Shown here: positions 11,190 to 20,570 of the stretch, piece by piece
Layout: each line of letters begins with the position of its first letter
How positions within the stretch are numbered: position 1 is the stretch's first letter
Source of the DNA: Pleurodeles waltl
Taxonomy: Eukaryota > Chordata > Amphibia > Caudata > Salamandridae
Assembly: GCF_031143425.1 (NCBI RefSeq)
Contig: NC_090444.1
Location: 1,350,242,323 to 1,350,306,322 of the forward strand
Reading direction: 5' to 3'
DNA length: 64,000 nt
The notes under the pieces: model-generated
What the model saw: only the letters and a program-made list of their open reading frames with translations
What the model was told of the DNA's origin: nothing
The model's database searches: none
Translations under genes and position numbers: made by a program

Positions 11190-12160
11190 CAGTTGATGAC
11201 AAAACCATTTGAAACTATAAACAAAGCAGAACTCTGATTTACCACATTAAAAACTGCTTTTCTGATAGCAATCACTTCGCTACGAAGAGTAAGGGAGATT
11301 CAAGAGCTAACAATACAGGAACCATACATGCAAATTCACAAGGACAAGGTAGTCCTCAGAACAAATCCTCAATTCCTACCTAAGGTGACGAGCAAATTCC
11401 ATGTCCACCAAACCATCCAGTTGCCAGTTTTCTTGAAGAATCCACAGACACAAATGGAAAGGACATTACATACCTTTGATGTGAGAAGAGCACTAATATA
11501 CTACCTAGAGGAGACCAAATAGTTCCATAAAGGGAACCAACTGTTTGTTGCATATGTCAAATCCAGTACGGCGGTCACCCGTCACAAAGGGAACTATTAC
11601 ACAATGGATTGTGGAGACAATCCAAACATTCTACACATCGGCTGGCAAACGCCTACCTCAACGCCCTAAAGCACACTCAAGAAGAAAAAGGGCGCAACAC
11701 TAGCATTCATGGCAAATGTGCCCATAGACACTATCTGTGAAGCAGCAACATGGGCATCACCACACACATTCACAAAGTATCATTGTGTGGCCATTCAAAT
11801 GCATAAAGAAGCTCAAGTCAAGAGGGACGGAAAGTTCTACAGCACCTGTCTTTCAAGCTCATCATTTCACCCCAACCAACCCAAGGAAGGGGAAACCACT
11901 ACATCATCCAATACACTGCATGTGAATCCAAGAAAGTATTCATGTTGCAAAACGAAATGGTTACTTACCAGGTGCCGTCTTACGTCACATGGGGGACGGA
12001 CCAAGCTCCAAATGATAGTCAACGACCCCCAAGAGAGGGAAAAAAAAAGAAAGAGGCAATTCCAGACCCAACCACTAGATGTCAGAATAATGCACAGCAT
12101 GTGAATCCAGAAAACTCTTCAGGCTGCAAAACTACTCCTACTGGTAAGTAACCATTTCAA
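11190..12160 (+). pseudogene. DIRS-type tyrosine recombinase fragment and element right end
   Basis: DIRS retrotransposons integrate with a tyrosine recombinase instead of a DDE integrase. Translating 11200-11520 gives the core with the first catalytic arginine in 'TSLRRVREIQEL' and the motif 'LHTFDVRRALIYYL' (about 11467-11508). A second segment gives 'KAHSRR' (H-x-x-R, near 11670). 'MANVPIDTICEAATWASPHTF' then 'TKYH' (11709-11784) supplies the catalytic tyrosine region. So the R...HxxR...Y set is still traceable, but the frame has stops (11520-11522) and shifts. The right flank carries a perfect 16-bp inverted repeat (11955-11970 with 12142-12157) and two related blocks starting at 11921 and 12100. 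These are what one expects of DIRS terminal/complementary repeats. The left part of the element is absent. Confidence 0.78.
11955..12157. repeat. 16-bp inverted repeat of the DIRS right end
   Basis: AAATGGTTACTTACCA at 11955-11970 is the exact reverse complement of TGGTAAGTAACCATTT at 12142-12157. DIRS elements carry inverted terminal repeats plus an internal complementary region used to form a circular intermediate. This pair fits that role by position, downstream of the recombinase. Confidence 0.7.
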
Positions 12161-12323
12161 TTTCTTATAGGATATGGTGACATTGTGAAACAGAACAATA
12201 AAGAAAGGGTGTATACTAGTTGTCAAGGGATTAATGACCTCTTCCCAGGAACATAAGAATGTGAGGTTTCTGGTATAGGGCTAAATCACATTAATCACTT
12301 ACACGTTTGTGTTCATTACAGGG

Positions 12324-12487
12324 CAGTGGCGTAGCGAAACTGGAGCCTCATCCCCAGAAAAGTACATGTAGGGGCCCTCTCCAGATTTAATCAGGAACTC
12401 TCAAGCCTGGGTACCTGAGCTGGTGGGGGACCCATGGCTATTGGGGGCCTCCCCGCAGGGGCTGCAGGAGCCTTTGTTATGCCCGTG
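12324..12487. mobile_element. hAT-type MITE (164 bp)
   Basis: The left end CAGTGGCGTAGCG and the reverse complement of the right end (CACGGGCATAAC) are imperfect inverted termini of the CA-GTGGCGTA type. The flanks TTACAGGG (12316-12323) and TTACAAGG (12488-12495) match at 7 of 8 positions, the 8-bp TSD length of hAT transposons. There is no coding capacity. Confidence 0.75.
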
Positions 12488-12495
12488 TTACAAGG

Positions 12496-12954
12496 ACAAA
12501 ACTTGGTAAGTATGACTGGGGAACTGTGAGCTTCAGATTTTCCAACAATCACACAAGGAAATCTTGTTAAAAACACATTATATAAGAAGCAGGATATAAG
12601 GGGGGCTGGATGGGGCATTGGAAAGAAGGAGGCAGATTGTTACTGGTACTTAATATGCAATATTTTCCAAACTAATCAGTATTTTCTAAGGCCTTCAAAA
12701 CAAATGAGTGTGTATGTGTGTTTTTGTCTGCATGTGCAAGTAAAAATTACAGGTGAAATCCGACAGACTCTTCACATTACCTGACTGAAGCACTTGTTAC
12801 CAACTATTTTCTACAGAATACATTTTTATGGGGTGTAGTGCCCCTAATACCCACCCCCCACGCCTCCCACAACACCCTGGAGCTAAACCCTTGATTCATT
12901 ATCACAGATATATGTATTAGTACTTAGCAGAATCCAACTCTAATTGATATAAAC
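12496..12954. other. Unassigned sequence
   Basis: AT-rich noncoding sequence with a short GT-rich run near 12708-12722. I see no gene or repeat structure that I can name. Confidence 0.5.
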
Positions 12955-12957
12955 TTA

Positions 12958-13113
12958 GGCCCATATTTATACTTTTTTAGCGCCTCATTTGCGTCAGTTG
13001 TTGACATAAAAACGGCGCAAACTTGCAAAATACCATTGTATTTTGTAAGTTTGCGCCACTTCTGCGTCAAAAAGCGGCGCAAATGCGGCGCTAAAAAAGT
13101 ATAAGTATGGGCC
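12958..13113. mobile_element. PIF/Harbinger-type foldback MITE (156 bp)
   Basis: The whole element is a near-palindrome. The left half starts GGCCCATATTTATAC and the right half ends with its near reverse complement. The arms (about 75 bases each) meet around 13030. It is flanked by TTA on both sides (12955-12957 and 13114-13116), the 3-bp target duplication of PIF/Harbinger transposons. It is noncoding. Family assignment rests on TSD length and terminal sequence. Confidence 0.8.
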
Positions 13114-13116
13114 TTA

Positions 13117-13258
13117 ATTGTTTGCTATCCCGGTCTAGTCGTATCTGAGGAAGACTCCTAAGACGTTTTGGCTGTTTGTACCTATGCCTGCAACATATGT
13201 GTTACTCTAGTTGGTTTAATAAGAGAGTTTATCGATCCTACGGAGTTTTTAGTGTTTG
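13117..13258. other. Host or old-repeat sequence split by the ERV
   Basis: The sequence up to 13258 continues at 29624 beyond the retrovirus. The last four bases (TTTG, 13255-13258) are the left half of the ERV target duplication. The wording 'GAGGAAGACTCCTAAGACG' near 13147 resembles old LINE/SINE 3' tails, but I cannot assign it. Confidence 0.5.
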
Positions 13259-13862
13259 TGATGAAGCAGAAATGAAGGTTTTACATTTATTGACGCATAA
13301 ACGTAGTGTGAAATAATCATGTGTGACTTTAACCGAACTAATAAAGATTGTACGGGGACAAAATGTGCCCTCAGAGTAGTTTGCCAACATTTATAAGCAT
13401 GCTTTATATAACGTGGTGTATTAGAATTGCACTATTCCGACATAATCATAAACATGTGCTATGATTTGCTTGTTTGAAATGTTTTAGCTTAGCATAACTT
13501 TAGCGGAGGCTTCGGCCTAGTTGCCTGGTCTCACGGTTTAGATGCTCGTATTTTTCCAATGTGCTAATAAACGTGTATTTTTGCTTGAAGCTGTACTTTT
13601 CCACTGAGATCGTTCACATGCTTATCTTAAGGTTTCGTGCCAGCCTGGCATTTTTCTCTTGGCTCCAAGGTCAATCTGCAGGTGCGGACAATGGAAGCTC
13701 TGAAAGTGAGTTAATTGGTATAAAATGTTGCAACTTGCGTACCCGTCTCCAAGGATAATGTATGCTTAAGTAAAAGCTTGAGAACTGTTGTTTTTGATTG
13801 GACAATTTGAAGCCAACCAATGAACCCTCCAATGGAAGACCTTACTGGATTTGAACTGTTGT

Positions 13863-13871
13863 CTATTTAAA
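13863..13871 (+). promoter_or_regulatory. Putative TATA box of the 5' LTR
   Basis: CTATTTAAA sits about 0.7 kb upstream of the poly(A) signals. The same motif is at 28669-28677 in the 3' LTR. Position and sequence fit the U3 promoter; use is inferred. Confidence 0.55.
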
Positions 13872-14813
13872 CCAGGTGCACGAGAAGAAAGTAGCCATTA
13901 CCAGCTATTGCCCGACATTGCGCCATTTTGTAGCTATTATGGCCCACCTTGCTGCGACGCCATTTTGAAAGCGACTTTGATGCTTTCTCTAATCGAGAGA
14001 AAGAGACTTTAAATGATTCTTGCCCTAGAGACTTTAACTTTGATCCCCTTGCATGAAGTAGTAGTTTTATCTTGCCGCCGTGAGGCAATTGCCCCGTCCA
14101 CCTTGCCCCTTGCCCCGTCCCAATGCTGATCGAGAAACGGTACCTGTGAGACGAAGACTTCCTTGTATGCTGATCGTAATTGGTAAATATGAAAGGAAAT
14201 TGTAAAATTGCATTGTGTTTCTTTTAGGTAACCAACTGCTGATTTTGATACGATCCCTAGTTAAGAGTTTTTTCCAAATTAATGTTGCTAAATTGTTTTT
14301 GCATGAAGTCCCACATGCCGATGCTAATTTGTGGTTAGATGAGGATTCCTTTTGTTGCACGATGCAATTTGAGACCTTGTTATGCTGACTAAATGTATGC
14401 AATTAGCTCATTACAGATTATAGTTTTAGTGATTTGCATTGCTATTATCGAATGCCTTGTTATTCAAATGCTGCATAGATTACACCTGTTCCGCCGTTAT
14501 GGACAGCTATTAATGTTCATTTATGTTTATCATTTGGTGTTGAGACACATCTATATTGTGCTAGCTTTGTTAATATAGGGAAATAAATTCACTAACTTTG
14601 AATAAACTGGTGTGGTTATTCCTGACTGAAAGGTCAGGGTTCGTCGAAATGTATTCTGGATTAATTGTTAAGTGTTATGTTGAGCAGGGCATTGCTTATG
14701 TTCATTATTGATTATTGGGTTTGATTAAATTGACCGATTAAGGGTGGAGAGGGTCCCACTTAGCCAAAAGATTCATCGGCCAAAAGAGCGTCCAAAGTAT
14801 AGGTAAATTACTA

Positions 14814-15015
14814 CAGGGAGTGCAGAATTATTAGGCAAATGAGTATTTTGACCACATCATCCTCTTTATGCATGTTGTCTTACTCCAAGCTGTATAGGCT
14901 CGAAAGCCTACTACCAATTAAGCATATTAGGTGATGTGCATCTCTGTAATGAGAAGGGGTGTGGTCTAATGACATCAACACCCTATAGCAGGTGTGCATA
15001 ATTATTAGGCAACTT
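14814..15015 (+). repeat. Left terminal inverted repeat of Tc1 copy A
   Basis: About 200 bases, matching the reverse complement of 16166-16366 with few differences. It includes a terminal motif and a second, subterminal copy of the motif (GCATAATTATTAGGCAACTT near 14996-15015), which are likely transposase-binding direct repeats. Confidence 0.85.
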
Positions 15016-15131
15016 AACAAAAAACAAATATATACCCATTTCAATTATTTATTATTACCAGTGAAACCAATATAACTTCTCAACATTCACAAATATACAT
15101 TTCTGACATTCAAAAACAAAACAAAAACAAA

Positions 15132-16148
15132 TCAGTGACCAATATAGCCACCTTTCTTTGCAAGGACACTCAAAAGCCTGCCATCCATGGATTCTGTCAG
15201 TGTTTTGATCTGTTCACCATCAACATTGCGTGCAGCAGCAACCACAGCCTCCCAGACACTGTTCAGAGAGGTGTACTGTTTTCCCTCCTTGTAAATCTCA
15301 CATTTGATGATGGACCACAGGTTCTCAATGGGGCTCAGATCAGGTGAACAAGGAGGCCATGTCATTAGATTTCCTTCTTTTATACCCTTTCTTGCCAGCC
15401 ACGCTGTGGAGTACTTGGACGCGTGTGATGGAGCATTGTCCTGCATGAAAATCATGTTTTTCTTGAAGGATGCAGACTTCTTCCTGTACCACTGCTTGAA
15501 GAAGGTGTCTTCCAGGAACTGGCAGTAGGACTGGGAGTTGAGCTTGACTCCATCCTCAACCCGAAAAGGCCCCACAAGCTCATCTTTGATGATACCAGCC
15601 CAAACCAGTACTCCACCTCCACCTTGCTGGCCTCTGAGTCGGACTGGAGCTCTCTGCCCTTTACCAATCCAGCCACGGGCCCATCCATCTGGCCCATCAA
15701 GACTCACTCTCATTTCATCAGTCCATAAAACCTTAGAAAAATCAGTCTTGAGATATTTCTTGGCCCAGTCTTGACGTTTCAGCTTGTGTGTCTTGTTCAG
15801 TGGTGGTCGTCTTTCAGCCTTTCTTACCTTGGCCATGTCTCTGAGTATTGCACACCTTGTGCTTTTGGGCACTCCAGTGATGTTGCAGCTCTGAAATATG
15901 GCCAAACTGGTGGCAAGTGGCATCGTGGCAGCTGCACGCTTGACTTTTCTCAGTTCATGGGCAGTTATTTTGCGCCTTGGTTTTTCCACACGCTTCTTGC
16001 GACCCTGTTGACTATTTTGAATGAAACGCTTGATTGTTCGATGATCACGCTTCAGAAGCTTTGCAATTTTAAGAGTGCTGCATCCCTCTGCAAGATATCT
16101 CACTATTTTTGACTTTTCTGAGCCTGTCAAGTCCTTCTTTTGACCCAT
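15132..16148 (-). CDS. Tc1/mariner transposase, 338 aa, intact
   Basis: Cuts and pastes the element between its inverted repeats into TA sites. The frame runs uninterrupted from ATG at 16148 to a stop at 15132. The N-terminal half carries two helix-turn-helix-like segments (residues about 10-50 'LAEGCSTLKIAKLLKRDHRTI' in part, and about 65-115) with a basic linker 'RRKITAHELRKVKR' (about 59-72), which bind the TIR. The catalytic triad is D in 'VLWTDEMR', D in 'MQDNAPSHAS' and E in 'PIENLW'. I count 37 residues between the second D and the E, so DD37E. Length is normal for the family, with no stop or frameshift. Start and stop agree with the second copy at 31832. Activity is inferred from integrity only. 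Confidence 0.95.
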   Translation of the reverse strand: MGQKKDLTGSEKSKIVRYLAEGCSTLKIAKLLKRDHRTIKRFIQNSQQGRKKRVEKPRRKITAHELRKVKRAAATMPLATSLAIFQSCNITGVPKSTRCAILRDMAKVRKAERRPPLNKTHKLKRQDWAKKYLKTDFSKVLWTDEMRVSLDGPDGWARGWIGKGQRAPVRLRGQQGGGGVLVWAGIIKDELVGPFRVEDGVKLNSQSYCQFLEDTFFKQWYRKKSASFKKNMIFMQDNAPSHASKYSTAWLARKGIKEGNLMTWPPCSPDLSPIENLWSIIKCEIYKEGKQYTSLNSVWEAVVAAARNVDGEQIKTLTESMDGRLLSVLAKKGGYIGH

Positions 16149-16165
16149 TTTGCCAAAGGAAAGGA

Positions 16166-16366
16166 AGTTGCCTAATAATTATGCACACCTGATATAGGGT
16201 GTTGATGTCATTAGACCACACCCCTTCTCATTACAAAGATGCACATCACCTAATATGCTTAATTGGTAGTAGGCTTTCGAGCCTATACAGCTTGGAGTAA
16301 GACAACATGCATAAAGAGGATGATGTGGTCAAAATACTCATTTGCCTAATAATTCTGCACTCCCTG
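16166..16366 (-). repeat. Right terminal inverted repeat of Tc1 copy A (5' end)
   Basis: Lies upstream of the transposase start and corresponds to the left end of copy B (31614-31815). It also holds the promoter-proximal region of the transposase. Confidence 0.85.
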
Positions 16367-16391
16367 TAGTACGGAACGCTCTATCAGTAGA

Positions 16392-16409
16392 TGGTAGCAG
16401 AGGACGGTT
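16392..16409 (+). promoter_or_regulatory. Putative primer-binding site
   Basis: TGGTAGCAGAGGACGGTT starts five bases after the 5' LTR. The TGG start pairs with the CCA end of a tRNA. A tRNA-Leu 3' end is the best fit I can suggest by eye (about 12 of 16 positions to one isoacceptor class), so the primer is uncertain. Confidence 0.55.
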
Positions 16410-17453
16410 ACGCCTTTTGGGACCCCGTACTATTAAAGTAAATGGTGTTGAATTAACGGTTTCGACTTTTGAGATCCCACTTGAGAAGTTGAATTAGATT
16501 TTCTTGGGTAAAACAGATTGAGAAAATGATGATGGGCTAAGTCCACCGCGACTTTCCGGGGATCTCGGAGCTTGCGAATGAAGAGAATGGAGGTGTGAGA
16601 TCGGCGTTGGTGGTTCTAGTGACGGTACGAGAGAAGTTAGGGTTTTGCGCTTGCACAGCTTATTGCCGCAGATCGTGTGAAAAGGTTGCGAGGATTTTAG
16701 AGAATAGCGGAGGTGCGACTCCGAGTGTAGAAGTAGGGAAGTCGTCGAACTTCATAGAAATAGCGGAGGTGCGACTCCGAGTGTGAGAGTAGGGAAGTCG
16801 TCGAACTTCATGTGCGTGTGGCGCTTCGTGCATAAAAAGGTCCACGTGGTTGTTGTTGAGACGGGCCCTGCGAGGTCAAGAGACTCCGGAGTATGTTGTT
16901 TTATGTTGTGGTCTGGTCGGTTTAGTAGGTTGATCGGGCGTGGTCAACGAGTCGGTACGTGTGTAAGGGAGTGAAAGAAACTTCGACTTCGGGCTTTGAC
17001 AAGATTCTAAGTGCACTAGAATAGATCATTGACAAGTTGAGAGTAGGTCTGCGGGTCAGATTTGCTTGCGAAAGTGGGGAACGAGAAAGATGGAATAACT
17101 GCCGAGGCTAGTGAAAAATCCCTAAGGTCCTGAAGCGATTGTGTTACCCTTCCTGTAGTAAACCGACAGATCTGTTTTATATTTTTGGTAGCTCGCGATA
17201 CATGCTAGAAGTTGTTACGAGAGAAGCTGAGTGAAGGAGGACTCGCCGCAAGGCTTTGTCAGCCGCAGTGTGTGTGAGTGTGACGTCACTAGGAGCTGCG
17301 CTGGGATAGGTTGGTTGGTGAGAAGGGTCGCGCACGGATTGGACGCAGTCCGTGGGGCTCGATTGGAAGGGGAAAGGCAAGCGAAGAGTATTCCGGGAAT
17401 TAAAGTCACCTATTGATTACAAACTTTGTGAAATAAAAGACGAGAAAAAAAAA
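16410..17453 (+). promoter_or_regulatory. ERV leader (5' untranslated, packaging region)
   Basis: About 1 kb between the primer-binding site and the first gag ATG, with no conserved coding frame. It contains a 56-bp tandem duplication (16705-16816). Retroviral leaders hold the splice donor and packaging signal; GGTGAG near 17316 is a possible donor, but this was not tested. Confidence 0.55.
16705..16816 (+). repeat. 56-bp tandem duplication in the ERV leader
   Basis: TAGCGGAGGTGCGACTCCG starts at 16705 and again at 16761. The two units differ at only a few positions. Confidence 0.85.
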
Positions 17454-20400
17454 ATGAAATTTTTTAAGGCATTCAAGAGTGCGATGAAGGGGGAGTCTTA
17501 CATCAAAGCGAGCGTAGGAGAGGAGACGCCACCCAAAGGTACACCAGCTTACATTGTAATGGAGGAAAAGGGGGTAGCTCTGTGCCTTTGGCTAAAGCAA
17601 TGGCACAAGTTGACAGAGAAACATGGGAGCGTAGCATTCCCGATCCATGGGACATTCAATATAAGGATCCTAGAGAATTTGAGATTTGCGATGTACGACA
17701 TGAAGGTACCTCCAAGGCCAGCACAGTTTGAGGCTCTAGCGATTTGGGAACTAATGGCTAGACAGCAGCAGCAAAATAAGTTCGAGACTATGATAAGGAA
17801 GGTAGAAAAGACACTAGCGGACGCTAGGTGGGATAATGCACAGAAGGTGTGGAGGTCAGATGTATTGCAGGGGATACAATTGTTTCCCGCAATTACTAAG
17901 GAAGAAGAGGAGACAGGTAAGAAAGCTACCTGTAAGACAAACAGGAGGTGTTCCAAGGATAGAGAGGATGAGGAAAAGTTGAGAAGAGAAGAGGAGTTAG
18001 AGGATGAGGAGTTAATCATGCAATTGCTGAACGACCGTCCACCACCTTATGCGGAGAGTGGACAAGGTCCAAGTACCAGTTCTGCCCCTCCGGCACCGGT
18101 ACAGAACAGTGAAACTCAGAGTTCAGGAGCATCATCGGGATCTAAGGACCCGAGTTTACTGTTCACCCCGCAGATACCGCAGGTTAGGAGAATGTATCCA
18201 GATGTGCCCATGTTGAAACCAGCAGAAAATTATCAGCCGCAGATCCCAGGGTACTACAGCAGTGACAACAGTGCAGGAATGATTCTAGATCCAACCGTAA
18301 GGGGAGTACAGAATGGTCACATCCCGACATTGGCACAAGCCGAATCAACCCAGTTTTTGATGCCTCAAAAGCAGATGCAGGGGGGGACAGCACATGCTCA
18401 GATGACGGGGAGTCAGATGGGCATGCCGGCAATGATGACCCATAGTGTGGGAATGAACATGTCTCAGAACATGGGAAATGGACAAAACCCAGACGCGATA
18501 TCGCTACCCATTACTGTAGGTCCACCGGTACCTTTGTACAGTCAGCCTAACTTAGGTATGAGCGGTCAGGGATCAATGCTGCAGAATGGGACCGAAAGGA
18601 GGTGCATAGAAAACACTCCAGGGATAACTCCGATAGCGGCTCAGCCAAATGGATCTGGGTCCTTGATGGAGTCTAGTCCCATATGTGCTCAGTCAACACT
18701 GGTGAGGTCGAGTCCCCCACTGATAATACCTCTAACATCGAACACTGAAAAGTTGCCGCAACCATCAATGGCAGTCGACGTGAACGCTACACTGATGGGG
18801 TTGAATGCGCAACAGCTGACACAGTGGTTCAACAGTCTGAATTCCACACAAAGCTCAGCCAGTGGGAAGGAAGAAGACTATCTGAATAGGGTCAGGTTGA
18901 ACATGGAAGCACAAGAATTGGTGGAAGGGACTATGGGTGTGAATAGGTTAGAGTCCTACTCGGAAGAAGAGCTGAGGTATCTATGTCCAAGGATCACGAA
19001 AGAAGTGAACAAGGTACATAGAAGCTTGCAAGAAATAGCTGACAAAAACGGGGTTGATATAGACAAGACAAAACACTTGAGCAGGAGCTATAGGTTGGAT
19101 TTCGGGACCACAGATTTTGAACACATGAGGTCAGCAGGCATGAAGGCCCACCTTAGAGAATTGTTGCAGAGTGCACAAGTGTGGAGGTGCTTAGACAAAT
19201 GGGAAAGCAGATGGGTAAAGAGAAAGGAAAAGAGGAAAGACAGCGTCCCAGAGCTCAACGAGAAAAGACCACAGAGTAGTGATGCAGTAACCATGTTACC
19301 AATGAGGGAGACAGCAGGGGGAAAATTAATACATGTACCATGGCATAGAAGCGAAATTCAGTCTTTTACGGATGATTTTCCCAAACTGAGAGAGAAACCG
19401 ATTGAATGGTATCAACAGACTGACAGGTTTGTGAAGCTTGCGAAATGTCTTTGGGAAGACCTGAACACTCTCTTTGAGATTGTGGTTCCGGCAGATTTGT
19501 GGGAGGATTGCAAAAGAGCTGTAGGTTGGCCGACAAGTGAACCGGAGAGAGACAGGGATACGGGTGCACCATCACCTATGGTGATGAGCCTGTACTATAA
19601 GGTGATCGAGCATCTGAAGACGAAGGTTGCCGCGAAAAATGTGGATTGGCAGAAGATCGATCGAACTGCCCAAGAGGCTAAAGAGTCGATTCACAGTTAC
19701 TATGAGAGGTTGTTGAAGGCGTTCAAGAACTACAGTGGCACGGAAACAATAGAGGCGAAGGACATGCTTCATTTTGTGTTTAGATTTGTGGAAGGGTTGA
19801 GACCAGAGATAAGTCAGATGATAAAGTCGCATTTGATTTGTTGGCAGTCGAAACCTATTGATGAGGTGTTGAATTATGCGAAATACTGTAGCGACGAAAT
19901 TGAAGTGAAACAGAAAAGGTTGAAAGAGAAAGTGATGATGATGCAGCTTAAAGCAGCTCAGACAGGTCTGCAAGGTTTGCAAGGGTTGCAAGGGTTCCAA
20001 CAACAGGTACCGCAACCGCAGCCGCAGTTGCAGGGAAATATGGCGTTTCAGCCACAGGCGAGAGGCAGAGGGAGAGGAAGTTTTGTGAATAATGGTCCGG
20101 ATTTGAACACTGTTGTGACTCAGAATGGTGTGCAGGCATTGAAAAAGGTGATGCCGTGTCACGTGAGCGGAATTGTCGGACATTGGAAACGCGAGTGTCC
20201 GATGGTGGTGCAGGAAGGTGCAGGTGTTGGTCAGCAAAACAATGATGTCAATGCATTTCAGACAATGAGGGGACCGAAAATGAGAGGTCCAAACTCAAAT
20301 TTTCAGACCATAAATCAGCTACAGGGATTACAGCCCATGCAGCCGCAGCAAATGCAGATGCCCCGTATGCAGATGACGCAAATGCAGCCAATGCAACAGC

Positions 20401-20570
20401 AGTTTCCCATGGTACCTAATCAGCAAATGCAAATACCTTTGGCACCAATGAGTCAGCAGCAAGTGATGGTTCCTCCACAGGTCTCGGGTCAGGTAATGAA
20501 TAGAAATGGCACCGTACAACAGTTCCCATTACACAGTGAGAGTGGAATAAACAATGTATGGGAGAGTGAA
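17454..20570 (+). CDS. gag: ERV Gag region
   Basis: Gag builds the virus core. The N-terminal 150 residues are basic and hydrophobic (matrix-like). A Pro/Gln/Met/Ser-rich linker follows (about 18040-18780). A capsid-like domain spans about 19330-19900, with helical, charged sequence such as 'SIHSYYERLLKAF', the style of gamma-type capsids. It is followed by a basic 'RGRGRGSF' segment (about 20060-20085). A single zinc knuckle lies at 20157-20198, but its second cysteine position is serine (20166-20168), so the CCHC box reads C-S-H-C. A long Met/Gln-rich stretch (about 20320-20480) precedes protease. The region is open throughout. Gag/protease boundary is approximate. Confidence 0.85.

Larger units (their letters stand above)
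14814..16366 (-). mobile_element. Tc1/mariner DD37E transposon, copy A (intact)
   Basis: 1553 bp, beginning CAGGGAGTGC and ending GCACTCCCTG, with TA duplicated at 14812-14813 and 16367-16368. The 3' LTR of the host ERV carries the empty site with one TA (29599-29600), which proves the insertion. Terminal inverted repeats are about 200 bp and nearly identical. It contains a full-length transposase gene on the minus strand, so this copy could be autonomous. Confidence 0.95.
13259..16386 (+). repeat. 5' LTR of the ERV, interrupted by a Tc1 transposon
   Basis: Starts TGATGAAGC and ends CTCTATCA. Removing the Tc1 element and one TA leaves 1573 bp, against 1555 bp for the 3' LTR. The 18-base difference is exactly one indel near 14465-14483. 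A TATA-like CTATTTAAA lies at 13863-13871, and AATAAA signals lie at 14582-14587 and 14601-14606. These suggest U3 up to about 13890, R to about 14630, and U5 split by the transposon. Confidence 0.92.

Noticed and set aside
17352..17453. Upstream extension of gag (34 residues)
   Set aside because: The codon at 17352 is GTG, not ATG. The first in-frame ATG is 17454.
19572..20237. 221-codon antisense frame within gag
   Set aside because: Shadow of the Gag frame with low-complexity Leu/His composition.
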